64,000 bases of DNA from Prescottella soli (GTDB taxonomy: Bacteria > Actinomycetota > Actinomycetes > Mycobacteriales > Mycobacteriaceae), in contig NZ_CP157276.1 of assembly GCF_040024445.1 (NCBI RefSeq), forward strand, positions 2,046,001 through 2,110,000, in the 5' to 3' direction. This document shows, piece by piece, positions 43,401-51,371 of this stretch; the first letter of the stretch is position 1, and the number at the start of each line of letters is the position of its first letter. A program made the translations under genes and the position numbers. The notes beneath the pieces were generated by a model that saw only the letters and a list, made by a program, of their open reading frames with translations, searched no databases and was not told the DNA's origin.

Positions 43401-46400
43401 GACGGACCGCAGTGCGGCCGTGAGGTTCTCGGCCGTCGCGCCGGCGGGGCTGTGCACCAGCACCGCCTGGTTGAAGCGGTCGGTGCCGCCGCTCCACTCC
43501 GAGAGCCGGTGCACGACCGGCATGGGCAGGGTGTCACCGGTGGTGACGATCGGCGTGCGTGTCGGCGTGGCCTCGGTCGCGGGTGCGTCGGCGTCGCCGA
43601 TCAGCCGCGCCAGCGCCCGCGCGGTGCGCTGCTCGAAGATCTGCCGCGGGGTGATCGAGATGCCGTCGCGGCGAGCGAGGTTCACCAGACGGATCGCGAG
43701 GATGCTGTCGCCGCCGAGCGCGAAGAAGTCGTCGTCCTCCCCGACGGTGTCGCGTCCGAGGACCTCGGCGACCAGCCCGGCGACGGCGGACGCCTGACCG
43801 GTCGGGGCCGAACTGTCCGGGCTCGTGGACGTTTCGACGACAGGTGCGGGAAGCGCCCGTCGGTCGAGCTTGCCACTGGGGCTCAGCGGCAACGCCTCGA
43901 CCACGACCAGTGCCGTGGGCACCATGAACTCCGGCAGCGCCCGTGCGACGTGACGGCGGACGGCGTCGGTGTCGAGCGCGGGGTCGGCGACGAGGTAGCC
44001 GACGAGCTGCTGGTGGCCGGGAATGTCCTCCCGGATCACCGCGGCCGCGTGGGCCACCTCGGGGTGCGTGGCCAGCCGGGCCTCGATCTCCCCCAGCTCG
44101 ATGCGGAAGCCGCGCAGCTTCACCTGATCGTCCGCGCGGCCCAGGTACTCGACCGCACCGTAGGCGCCACGGCGGACGACGTCACCGGTGCGGTACATGC
44201 GCTCGCCGGGGGCGCCGAACGGATCGGCGACAAAACGGTCGGCGGTGACATCGGGGCGACCGAGGTAGCCGCGCGCCAGCTGCGGGCCCGCGAGATAGAG
44301 CTCCCCCGCGCCTCCGTCGGTGACGGGCTGCAGGTACGGATCCAGAACGTACAGAGCGGTATTCGAGACCGGGTAGCCGATCGGGACAGCGGCGGCGTCG
44401 GCCGGCAGGTCCTGCACGGCCGACGCGAAGCTGACCTCCACCGACGCCTCGGTGGGGCCGTACAGGTTGTCGAGCAGCGCCCCGGGCAGAACCTCGGCGA
44501 ACCGACGCGCCACCGACAGCGGGAGCGCCTCACCGCTGGCCGCGACCACGCGCAGCCCCACACACGCCCGGGCCTCGGGCTCGGCGAGGAACAGCTCGAG
44601 CATCGACGGCACGAAATGGGCACGGGTGATCTTCGCGTCGACGATCAGCTCGGCCAGGTACTGCGGATCGCGGTGGCCGTCGGGCCGCGCGATCACGAGG
44701 GTCGCGCCGGCGAGGAGCGGCCCGAAGAACTCGGGCACCGAGACGTCGAAGCTCGACGGGGTCTTCTGCAGCACCCGGTCGGTGGGCAGGATCGGCCGGA
44801 ACGTCTGCATCCACAGCAACCGGTTGACCACACCCGCGTGCGGGACGACGACGCCCTTGGGTCGTCCGGTGGAGCCGGACGTGTAGATCACGTACGCCGG
44901 GTGCTGCGGGCACAGCGCGACCTCGGGCCGCTCGGTCGGGTATGCGTCGAGGTCGATCTCGTCGACGCGGATCGTCTCGGCGCCGGCATCCGGGAGGCCC
45001 GCGGCGACGGCGGCGGACGTCAGCACGCACACCGGGGCCGAGTCCTCGAGCATGTACGCGAGCCGCTCGGCCGGGTAGCCCGTGTCGAGGGGCACGTAGG
45101 CGCCGCCGGCCTTGCCGACCGCGAGCAGCGCCACCATCAGCTCGAGCGACCGCGGCAGCGCGACGGCCACCTTGGCCTCCGGTCGCACACCGCGGTCGAT
45201 CAGCAGGTGCGCCAGTCGGTTTGCGCGCTCGTGCAGCTGCCGGTAGGTGAGCGACCGCCCCTCGAACACCACCGCGGTGGCCTCGGGGGTGCGCGCCGCC
45301 TGCTCCTCGAGCAGCGCGGGCACGGTCGTGGACGGGAACTCGGTGCGCGGCGCCGGCGCGGGGCGCCCGGCAAGCGCGAGCGCCGCGACCGGGCGGTCGA
45401 TCGAGTCCGGCAGCCCCGACAGCAGGGCGACGAGCCCGTCCGCCATCTGTGCGGCGGTCGCGTCGCCGACGCGCGCGGCGTCGTACTTGACCTCGAACCG
45501 CAGCCGGTCGCCGGGCACCGCGACGACCGTCAGCGGGTACGGCGGATGCTCGTCGAACCGGATGCCGGTGAGTCGCACGGTGCCGGACGGATCCGCGATG
45601 GCCGTGTTCCCGATCGGGTAGTTCTCGACCACGACGAGCGTCTCGAAGAGTTCCTGCAGACCGGTGAGGCGGCGCAGTTCACCGAGTCCCACGTACTGGT
45701 GCTCGAGCAGCGCCGACTGCTCCGACTGCCAGCGCGTCAGGACGTCCGCGGCCGTCTCGTCGGGGCGCAGGCGGAGCCGGGCGGGCACGGTGTTGATGAA
45801 CAGTCCGACCATGGACTCGATGCCGGGCAGGTCGCCGCCGCGGCCCGACACGGTCGAGCCGAACAGCACGTCGCGGCGGCCGGTGAGGCGGGCCAGCAGC
45901 AGACCCCACGCGCCGTGGACGAAGGTGCCGGTGGTCAGCCCGCGGTCGCGACCCAACCGATCCAGCGCCTCGGTCGCGGCTACCGACAGCGAGACCTCCA
46001 CGCTGCGCACGCCCGCCGCTCCCGTGGCCGGGGCACCGGGCAGCGCGGGCGGCTCACCCGCCTCGGCGAGCGCCTGTCGCCACACCGCGAGCGACGCGTC
46101 ACGATCACGGGACGCCAACCATCCCAGGTAGTTCCGGTACGGCGCGGGCGCCGGCAGCGCGAGCGGGGTGCCGGACGGGGCGTAGAGCGCCATGAGCTCC
46201 CGCAGCATCACCGGCACCGACCAGCCGTCCGCGACCACGTGGTGGATCGACTGCAGCAGGAGGAACTTCGACGGTTCGACCCGGACCAGCGTGTAGCGCA
46301 CCAGCGGCGGACGCTCGAAGTCGAAGCCGCGCAACCGATCCTCGGCGAGCACGCGGTCGACGGTGCCCGACAGGTCGGGGTCACCGGACAGGTCGAGCAC

Positions 46401-49400
46401 GGTCATCGGGACGTCCGCCCGCGCCGAGACCACCTGCACCACACGGCCGTCGGAGAGCGGGCGCAGCGCCGCCCGGAGCACATCGTGCCGGTCGACGACG
46501 CCCTGCAGCGCCCGGTGCAGCGCGACCGCGTCGACCTCGCCGGTCAGCTCGACGATCTGCTGGACCACGTACGGATCGGCCACGGAGTCGGCGACGCCGT
46601 CGCGCTCGTAAACGCTGTGGAAGTAGATGCCGTCCTGCAGCGGAGTGGTCGGCAGGATGTCGGCCAGCGTCCGGGCGGATTCCGCGACGTGGTCGACGTC
46701 GGCCTGAGCCAGCGGCACCAGCGGGAAGTCCGACGGTGTGTGACCGCCGTCTGCCGCGGCGTCGGCGATCTCGCGCAACGCGGCGCTCCACCGGTCGGCG
46801 AACTCGTCGACCTCGGCCCGCGACAGCACTCCCCCGGCCCAGGTGAGCGTGGTGCGCAGCGTCGACCCGTCGGGGCCGTCGGTGGCGATCACGTCGACGG
46901 TGAGGGCGTGCCCCATCGGCATCGCCGGATCGCTTGCTCCGCCGGTCGCGATGGGCAGCCAGTCGCGGCCGGCGCCGGCCGCGACGCGGCCGAGGTAGTT
47001 GAACAGCACCGGCGACGCGGTGTCGGTCGCGAGCTCGTCTCCGCACTCGGTGAGGTATCGCAGTGCACCGTAACCGAATCCGTTGTTCGGGACGCGGCGG
47101 AGCTGCTCCTTGACGGACCTGAGCGCCGACGGGACGTGATCCGACGCGACGTCGAGGCGCACCGGGTAGACGGTGGTGAACCAGCCGACGGTGCGGGAGA
47201 TGTCGAGCGCCGTGCCGGACCGCCGGACGAGGTGCTCCTCGCGCCCGTGGCCCTCGAGGTCCACCAGGACATCCGCGCCCGCAGCGCCACGCCAGCGCCG
47301 CAGCGCGACGGCCAGTGCGGCGACGAGGACGTCACCGGCGCCCGCGTGGTACGCGGCGGGCACGTCGGCGAGCAGCGGCGCGGCGATGTCCGACGTCGTC
47401 TCCACCGTCAGGGTGTCCGCGGTGGACCACGTGTCGGTGGCGGGTTCCAGCGCGCGCGAACCTATCTCGAGCGCGCCGGGCGCCGTCACCGACCGCCAGT
47501 AGCCGAGTTCGTCGTCGAACGCGCCGGACCGCGCGCGCTCGTCCAGCAGGTGCGCCCACCGGCGCAGCGACGTCCCGACCGGAGGTAGGTCGACATCGGC
47601 CGAGCCGGTCGTGGACTCTGCCTCGGCGAGGATCGCGGTGGCGGCACGCGCGAAGTCCTCCAGCAGGATCCGCCACGACACGCCGTCGACGACGAGGTGA
47701 TGCGCGACGAGCAGCAGTCGTCCGGGCGCGTCGTCGGAGCGGAACAGGGCGGCCTGCAACATGATTCCGGACTCGGGATCGAGCAGGTCGACGATGACCT
47801 CGCGATCGGCGGCCACCGCGGCGTCCACGTCGCCGTCGGGCAGGTCCGACACGTGGACCGTCACCGGCTGGTCCGTCGCCGGAACCGTGAGAACGCCACG
47901 CTCACGGTCCCAACGGGCCCGCAGCGCGTCGTGTCGCGCCACGACCGCCTGCAGCGCCGCCGTCGCGGTCTCCTCGTCGAGCCCGGCCGGGGTCTGCACC
48001 AGCACCCACTGGTGGAAGGTGCGCACGTCGGTTCCGGCGGCGCACACGCGCGCCACGACGGGGATCGCCGGGACCTCGCCCACCGCGACGTCGTCGGCAT
48101 CCTGCGCGTCCGCGACCCGGCCGTCGACCACGGCCGCGAGCGCGCCGGCGGTCCGGAGTTGGAAGATGTCGCGCGCGGTGATCGAGAAGCCGTCGCGCCG
48201 AGCCTGATTGACGAGTGCGATCGCGACGATGCTGTCGCCGCCGAGGGCGAAGAAGTCGTCGGTGACGCCCACCTGTTCGAGGCTGAGCACGTCGCCGATC
48301 AACGCGCACAGCCTTGACTCGAGCGCGGTCCGCGGTGCGACGTGCTCGCTCGCCGCGGCCAGGTCGGGCGCCGGCAGCGCCCGGCGGTCGAGCTTGCCGT
48401 TCGGGGTGAGCGGGAACTCGTCCAGGACGACGAAGGCCGACGGCACCATGTACTCCGGCAGCTTGTCCGACGCCCACGCCCGCAGCGTCTCCGGGCCGAG
48501 TGAGCGGCCGGTGTCCGCAACCACGTACGCCGCAAGGTAGTTGGCCCCGGCCGGTGTCTTGCGGACCAGGACAGCGCTGTGCCGCACGTCCGGGTTGGAC
48601 GCGAGCGCGGCCTCGACGTCCTCGAGTTCGAGACGCATGCCGCGGATCTTCACCTGGTTGTCGGCGCGGCCGAGGAAGTCGAGGGTGCCGTCGGCGGCCC
48701 ACCGCGCCAGGTCGCCGGTGCGGTACAGGCGGGAACCGTCGTCCGCGAACGGGTTCGCGACGAAGCGTGACGCCGTCAGCCCGGGCGCGCCGACGTAGCC
48801 GCGGCCCAGCAGGTAGCCGCCCGCGTACAGTTCGCCGCCGATGCCCTCCGGGACCGGGTGCAGCTGCGAATCCAGCACGTACAGCTGGGTGTTGGGGTTG
48901 GGGCGGCCGATGGACGTCGCGATGCGGGCGGCGTCGTCGCGGTAGATCACGTGCGAGACACCGATCGTGGCCTCGGCCGGGCCGTAGCCGTGGTACAGCG
49001 TCGTCGACAGCTGTCGCCGGAACCGGTCGAACAGGTCCGGGGTGAGCACCTCGCCGCCGCACCACACGTGCCGCAGACCCGACAGCAGGTCGGTGCCGCG
49101 GGCCAGGTCGAGCAGCACGTCGAGCATCGACGACACCAGGTAGACGAACGTGACGCGTTCGCGGGCAATGAGATCGAGCAGGTACTGCGGGTCGCGCTCA
49201 CCGCCGGACTCGGTGACGATCAGGCGTCCGCCCGAGACCAGGGGCAGCAGGATCTCGTTGACGGAGATGTCGAACGACAGCGGCGCCTTGAACAGCGAGG
49301 CGTCGTCGGCGCCGAAGCCGAGGACTCGTTCGCGCTGCCACAGCAGGCGCGCACAGATCGCCTCGTGCCGGATCATCGCCCCCTTGGGCCGGCCGGTGGA

Positions 49401-51242
49401 GCCGGACGTGAAGATCACGTACGCGAGGCGGCGGCCGTCGAAACCGCCCTCCGGCAGCTCGATCGGATACTCACCATGCGCCCACGCATCGAGGTCGACG
49501 TCCACCGCGTCCGCACCCGCATCGACGCCGCCCGCACCGGTGAGCACCAGTCGGGCGCCGGCGTCGGCGAGCACGGAATCACGTCGTTCGCGCGGCCACG
49601 ACGGGTCCAGCGGGACGAACGCCCCGCCCGCGCACAACACCGCGAGCAGGCCGACGACCATCTCGGCGGACCGCGGAAGTCCCACGGCGACAACCTCTTC
49701 CGCTGCGAGTCCGCGCTCGCGCAGGTGGTGCGCGAGTTGCGCCACCCGTTCCGACAGCTCGCGGTAGGTCAGGCGGCGATCGCCGGCCACCAGCGCCTCG
49801 GCGTCGGGGGCGCGACGGGCGACCTCGGCGAACAGTTCCGGGACGGTGCACGAGGGCTGGGGTTCGGCCGTGTCGTTCCAGTCGATCAGGACGCGGCGGC
49901 GTTCGTCGTCGGTCATCGGCTCGAGCGCACGCACGGTGGCCATCGGGTTCCGGAGGAACTGGGACACGAAGTGCGCCAGACGTTCCTCGTGCCGCAGCAG
50001 TTCGGCGCGCTGCCCGGCCGGGGCGCGCAGGTCGATGCGGATCGGCTCGCCGTCCTCGCCGCCCTGGATCGAGAAGTCGAGGTCCCGGACCGGCCCGGTG
50101 ACCGAGCCGCGGATGTGCGCGGGGCTGCCGGCGAACTCGAGCACGTGCTCGAACATCATCGAGTTGATGCCCGGACCGAACACACGCCGGTCGGGCTCGA
50201 TCGCGCGTACCTCGCGGGCGAGGTCCTCGCCACGGAAACGCCCGTGGCGCAACGTTCCCACCAGTCGCGCGTCGATCGCCCGCGCGAGATCGCCGACGGT
50301 GGCGTCCGGATCCACGTGGAACGTCACCGGCAGGATCGTCGACGCCATGCCGGGCGTGCGGCGCATCGCGCGGCCGACGCGGGCGGCCATCGGCACCGAG
50401 ACCGTGAGGTCGCGCAGGCCCGTGACGCGATGGAGATACGCGACAATCAACGCCATCGGCAGCCGAGTGCGACGGATTCCCGCGGCGGACGCGAACTCGT
50501 ACAGTGCGTCCGCGATGGCGGCGTCGATCGTGACGGTCGTGGACTCGGGCGTTTCCGAGGCGTCGGCGCCGGCTGCGCAGATCTGCGGCGGCTCGGGCGC
50601 GTCGAGGATCTCGGCCAGCCAGTAGTCCCGGTCGGCCTCGAACCGCGCCGAGCCGCGGTAGTCGACGTCGGCGTCGACGAGGTCGCGCAGCGCCCACGCC
50701 CCGGCCGTCGACTCGAGGCCGGGATCGCCGTAGCGCGCGACCATGTCGGCGACAACCAGCGAGATGCCGAAGCCGTCGATGATGCTGTGGTGGTAGCGCT
50801 GGTACCAGACGGTGTGGTCGTCGGCGAGCCGCAGCAGTGCGTGCGCGAACAGCGCGTCGTCGCCCGTGACCTCGACGACGGTCGCCATGTCCCGGTCCAT
50901 CCACTCCTGCGCGGCGGCCTCGGGATCGGCGGCGTCGCGCACGTCGACCACCTCGAGCGGCCACGCGTCGGACGGCGCCGGCACCTGCCGCAGCGTCCGG
51001 TCCGCCCCGACCCGGAACCGAATGTGGAGTGCCTCCGCGTGGCCGACGGTCCGGCGGATCGCCTCGACCGCGCGGTCGAGGTCGATGGGTCCGGTGGCCT
51101 CCACGACCAGGGAGAGGTTGTAGATGGTGCTCTGCGGATCCAACTGCTGCGCGACGAGGACCTCGGACTGCGCCGCGGTGATGGGCAGACCCGCGACGGG
51201 CGCGTCGAGCATGGGGGCAGCCGGCAGGTGGTCCGCAGACAT
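34482..51242 (-). CDS. Four-module hydroxamate-siderophore NRPS (C-A-T-E-C-A-T-E-C-A-T-C-A-T-C)
   Basis: 5586 residues; domains by landmark (approximate). C1 15-455 (HHSIIDG). A1 470-970. T1 near 1000 (LGGDS). E1 1040-1490 (HHLVVDG). C2 1525-1960 (HHVVADG). A2 1985-2480. T2 near 2511. E2 2575-3040. C3 3045-3490 (QFLLWDG, HH lost). A3 3510-4020. T3 near 4051 (LGGHS). C4 4100-4540 (HHIATDE). A4 4560-5070. T4 near 5106. C5 5150-5586 (HYLAVDE, second His lost). All four A domains keep SGSTGRPKG and YRTGD. Hand alignment to GrsA gives codes DINYWGGIGK (A1, as coelichelin formyl-hydroxyornithine), DVPHASLVEK (A2, Ser-like), DMENLGLINK (A3, as coelichelin hydroxyornithine) and DVFILGAVNK (A4, unassigned). 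Predicted product: D-fhOrn-D-Ser-L-hOrn-X tetrapeptide. There is no TE or reductase domain. It resembles the tetramodular rhequichelin synthetase of R. equi as I recall it. An IdeR-type box lies about 60 bases upstream. Confidence 0.96.
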   Translation of the reverse strand: MSADHLPAAPMLDAPVAGLPITAAQSEVLVAQQLDPQSTIYNLSLVVEATGPIDLDRAVEAIRRTVGHAEALHIRFRVGADRTLRQVPAPSDAWPLEVVDVRDAADPEAAAQEWMDRDMATVVEVTGDDALFAHALLRLADDHTVWYQRYHHSIIDGFGISLVVADMVARYGDPGLESTAGAWALRDLVDADVDYRGSARFEADRDYWLAEILDAPEPPQICAAGADASETPESTTVTIDAAIADALYEFASAAGIRRTRLPMALIVAYLHRVTGLRDLTVSVPMAARVGRAMRRTPGMASTILPVTFHVDPDATVGDLARAIDARLVGTLRHGRFRGEDLAREVRAIEPDRRVFGPGINSMMFEHVLEFAGSPAHIRGSVTGPVRDLDFSIQGGEDGEPIRIDLRAPAGQRAELLRHEERLAHFVSQFLRNPMATVRALEPMTDDERRRVLIDWNDTAEPQPSCTVPELFAEVARRAPDAEALVAGDRRLTYRELSERVAQLAHHLRERGLAAEEVVAVGLPRSAEMVVGLLAVLCAGGAFVPLDPSWPRERRDSVLADAGARLVLTGAGGVDAGADAVDVDLDAWAHGEYPIELPEGGFDGRRLAYVIFTSGSTGRPKGAMIRHEAICARLLWQRERVLGFGADDASLFKAPLSFDISVNEILLPLVSGGRLIVTESGGERDPQYLLDLIARERVTFVYLVSSMLDVLLDLARGTDLLSGLRHVWCGGEVLTPDLFDRFRRQLSTTLYHGYGPAEATIGVSHVIYRDDAARIATSIGRPNPNTQLYVLDSQLHPVPEGIGGELYAGGYLLGRGYVGAPGLTASRFVANPFADDGSRLYRTGDLARWAADGTLDFLGRADNQVKIRGMRLELEDVEAALASNPDVRHSAVLVRKTPAGANYLAAYVVADTGRSLGPETLRAWASDKLPEYMVPSAFVVLDEFPLTPNGKLDRRALPAPDLAAASEHVAPRTALESRLCALIGDVLSLEQVGVTDDFFALGGDSIVAIALVNQARRDGFSITARDIFQLRTAGALAAVVDGRVADAQDADDVAVGEVPAIPVVARVCAAGTDVRTFHQWVLVQTPAGLDEETATAALQAVVARHDALRARWDRERGVLTVPATDQPVTVHVSDLPDGDVDAAVAADREVIVDLLDPESGIMLQAALFRSDDAPGRLLLVAHHLVVDGVSWRILLEDFARAATAILAEAESTTGSADVDLPPVGTSLRRWAHLLDERARSGAFDDELGYWRSVTAPGALEIGSRALEPATDTWSTADTLTVETTSDIAAPLLADVPAAYHAGAGDVLVAALAVALRRWRGAAGADVLVDLEGHGREEHLVRRSGTALDISRTVGWFTTVYPVRLDVASDHVPSALRSVKEQLRRVPNNGFGYGALRYLTECGDELATDTASPVLFNYLGRVAAGAGRDWLPIATGGASDPAMPMGHALTVDVIATDGPDGSTLRTTLTWAGGVLSRAEVDEFADRWSAALREIADAAADGGHTPSDFPLVPLAQADVDHVAESARTLADILPTTPLQDGIYFHSVYERDGVADSVADPYVVQQIVELTGEVDAVALHRALQGVVDRHDVLRAALRPLSDGRVVQVVSARADVPMTVLDLSGDPDLSGTVDRVLAEDRLRGFDFERPPLVRYTLVRVEPSKFLLLQSIHHVVADGWSVPVMLRELMALYAPSGTPLALPAPAPYRNYLGWLASRDRDASLAVWRQALAEAGEPPALPGAPATGAAGVRSVEVSLSVAATEALDRLGRDRGLTTGTFVHGAWGLLLARLTGRRDVLFGSTVSGRGGDLPGIESMVGLFINTVPARLRLRPDETAADVLTRWQSEQSALLEHQYVGLGELRRLTGLQELFETLVVVENYPIGNTAIADPSGTVRLTGIRFDEHPPYPLTVVAVPGDRLRFEVKYDAARVGDATAAQMADGLVALLSGLPDSIDRPVAALALAGRPAPAPRTEFPSTTVPALLEEQAARTPEATAVVFEGRSLTYRQLHERANRLAHLLIDRGVRPEAKVAVALPRSLELMVALLAVGKAGGAYVPLDTGYPAERLAYMLEDSAPVCVLTSAAVAAGLPDAGAETIRVDEIDLDAYPTERPEVALCPQHPAYVIYTSGSTGRPKGVVVPHAGVVNRLLWMQTFRPILPTDRVLQKTPSSFDVSVPEFFGPLLAGATLVIARPDGHRDPQYLAELIVDAKITRAHFVPSMLELFLAEPEARACVGLRVVAASGEALPLSVARRFAEVLPGALLDNLYGPTEASVEVSFASAVQDLPADAAAVPIGYPVSNTALYVLDPYLQPVTDGGAGELYLAGPQLARGYLGRPDVTADRFVADPFGAPGERMYRTGDVVRRGAYGAVEYLGRADDQVKLRGFRIELGEIEARLATHPEVAHAAAVIREDIPGHQQLVGYLVADPALDTDAVRRHVARALPEFMVPTALVVVEALPLSPSGKLDRRALPAPVVETSTSPDSSAPTGQASAVAGLVAEVLGRDTVGEDDDFFALGGDSILAIRLVNLARRDGISITPRQIFEQRTARALARLIGDADAPATEATPTRTPIVTTGDTLPMPVVHRLSEWSGGTDRFNQAVLVHSPAGATAENLTAALRSVLDHHDGLRQRLTRHAPGVWSLHIAERGAVAPSLRRVDVTGHDDAQLRAVIAAESSAAADRLDPEAGAVVEAVWFDAGEHDLGRLLLVAHHLVVDGVSWRVLLEDLPMSWVAARSGLPAALDPVGTSLKAYADLVTAHAQQPARLRELAHWREITAPGAELVPSAQGDVTIGTGSSRTVRLTVADTEAVLTAVPALAYADVTDVLVTALRIAVTRWFAGQGRASDLLVDLERHGREELAPGIDLSRTVGWFTNISPVRLPGGTEGVDALKSVKEALRAAPDGGIGYGMLRYANARTAGMLAAGASAQVLFNYLGRMPAGLVGPWTTAPETDVLATDPDADMGGPYRLLVNALCEDTQDGPVLSAVFGWSEPDLSAADARALSDGWAAALSELVVLASQHDGPAALTPSDVPLAALTQGEIDTVVDAAPAGVETIWPLSPLQEGLYFQAGIADGADIYTAQFSLDFDRHLDLERLAAAIRTLQRRNPTLRAGFASAGLTAPVQFVSAGLDVPITEVDLRDLDAAAREERAAQLMLEDRRTPFDLAAPPLWRATVLRLGEDRDRLVINRQFLLWDGWSNGLVVSQLLALYETGGDDTGFVTPDGGFDDYLSWLAGRDGGAAETAWRRALSGLEEPTLLARRTGEPTGLPDRRDAVLSRDLGERLRAQAARAGVTFNAILNAALGVVLAGATGRGDVVFGTTVAGRPPEVPGIDSVAGMFLNTVPVRMSLRPNESVADLMRRTQSERLELMPYDYLGLAAIQRTSEHRELFDVLYVLQNFVDENQVSALHAAHDISGGDSIDHTHYPLTVVVTPGAETKVKFEFHPDTVAAKDAERMLTGFVRLLEQFADDVDVLVGRTDTLAPSDRSRIEAYRTETTHPLPEKTIADLFAETAQQIPDTTALVFGDVTVTYAELDARINRMVRVLLAHGAGPEKIAALALPRSVETVVALFAVLRTGAAYLPLELDHPAERLVGMLDDARPVTMVTTSAVAESLSAAMVDTIVLDDATAVDTLRAADGSALTDTELGGFAPGTPGRLDHPAYVIYTSGSTGRPKGVVTPYRGLTNMQFNHREAIFEPVVRGSGGRTLRIAHTVSFAFDMSWEELLWLVEGHEVHICDEDLRRDARALVAYGDAHEIDVVNVTPTYARHLIEEGLLDDGPRRHRPPLVLLGGEAVSDQVWDALRDTDGTSGYNLYGPTEYTINTLGGGTADSATPTVGRPIWNTAAHILDGWLRPVADGVPGELYISGVGLARGYLHRFGLTAERFVADPIVGGGARMYRTGDLVRRGSDGNIDFLGRTDDQVKIRGHRVELGEVESVLAALDAVRQAAVIADAGPGGVKRLVAYVVPARAGAAVDVAAHARKVLPDYMVPVAFIEVDTLPMTVNGKLDVRALPSADTVLGQGSDESRAPRDAVEEALCRLFGEVLELDVELGIDDNFFDLGGHSLLATRLISRARAELSAELTMRDLFEAPTVAELARRIFGRGESTRPVLVAGERPEQLPLSPAQQRLWVIQQMEGDSAAYNFPIVLRLRGDLDASAFTEALADVVARHEVLRTVFDEHDGEPVQVILADARPEVAVVEAEPDETPALVAAAVGRPFDLTTEIPVRATVIRIGQGEHVLALVLHHIATDEWSDRPFLRDLMVAYAARVRGAAPEWAPLPVQYADFTLWQRALLGEPSDADSLISGQLDYWAGVLDGAPEELALPADRTRPARPSFAGGAIELDLDADTTGALRALAREHGASMFMVLHAASATLLQRLGAGDDLPLGAPVAGRAEQGLDDLVGFFVNTVVLRTDVSGDPTFVELLARVKDLDLAAFSHADVPFESVVERLNPARTLARNPLFQVMVGYHSRTADPAPSPDLALAPVSIEERTAKFDLVFNWTEFLDEERVRLRLEYSADLFDRDTVDRMARRQVAVLGAVAADPATRVSDVDVFLGGERDAVLRAFNDTSRLVEELTLPEAFERWARETPTAVAVADRNGEATYAELDKRSRSIAAVLAARGVRTESVVGLAVPRSIDMVASVLGVLRLGAAYLPLDLTHPADRISYMLEDSGAGILLTTSSESARIAAPDLERVLLDDPLVIAETYGRTTDGLPTPPPGLEHAAYVIYTSGSTGRPKGAVLPHEGIMSLVATAEDRMKLTTGSVVMQFASVGFDVAVFELSMALCTGSALVIVPEEARVAGPELTDFMHERKVTHAILPPSLMAALPPGCAVPEGCTVLVGTETVPPDLIGRWAERLNLLAAYGLTEATVNNTLWQAQPGWTQSVPIGIPDPNEQAYVLDDRLRPVPPGIAGELYIAGRGLARGYLGRPALTAGRFIANPYGPGRMYRTGDRARWRSDGNIDFLGRVDDQVKIRGFRIELGEIIAALASHPGVSQAAVVADTGGGITRLVGYVSPEFVDGSDSAPAVDASEVRAHAARTLPDYMVPTMVVVLPGALPLTPNGKLDRKALPAPDWAILAGDGSPRDDVETELCEIFSEILRLPVVGIHDGFFDLGGHSMASMKLVGRVRTVFGREITIRDVFDAPTVAELAEVVRRADNPGRPALVATGDDAPVSLAPAQRLHWLRHRAAGSSARADHALALRLRERIDPEMLARALDDVVDRHMPLRTVFAPDGSEVFASDGPRPGIDVIDVGDDDLHRRAYELAQLRIDLTGEAPLRVHLVSDDAGRQVLLLTMHYLAVDEWSVVPLLGDLLSAYASRAGGSAPQWEPLAVEYPDYVRWQQRLLGDPADPSSRHARQLEYWRNRLSDMPFRLHLPAPAGVREPRREMVSIEIDADLHDGIDRLAVRTGTSMFMILQAALATLLTRSGAGTDIPIGSLVAGRSEDALAPMIGCFFNVVVMRTDTSGTPDFEELLARVRSSNLEALDHQDVGFAYVAAELDGASAGGRYPQVMLVHHEQARFDALEGVLDGFLPVPVGQPSAELTLSFYEPAGTGPVHAHFEFSTGALDRDAVVGWARELSALLASVVSGGGVA

Positions 51243-51302
51243 ACAAATCCGATCGTCCGTCGTGGGCGCGCCGCGCGAGACGGACGCAGTATGAGAGGGA
51301 GT

Positions 51303-51321
51303 TTAGGATAGGCTAACCCAC
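51303..51321 (-). promoter_or_regulatory. Iron box (IdeR/DmdR1) upstream of the NRPS
   Basis: TTAGGATAGGCTAACCCAC matches 16 of 19 bases of the actinobacterial iron-box consensus TTAGGTTAGGCTAACCTAA. It ends about 61 bases upstream of the NRPS ATG and probably covers the promoter, so ferrous IdeR would shut the operon down under iron sufficiency. Confidence 0.88.
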
Positions 51322-51371
51322 CTCACGGGGAGAACACGCCCACCGCCCACCCGGATCGGCGCGCGGCGGCG

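Noticed and set aside
37860-47588. Very long plus-strand frames (over 1300 and 1800 codons) antisense to the NRPS
   Set aside because: They follow the codon periodicity of the NRPS on the other strand, are rich in Arg, His, Asp and Gln without domain similarity, and lack ribosome sites. They are shadows of high-GC coding.
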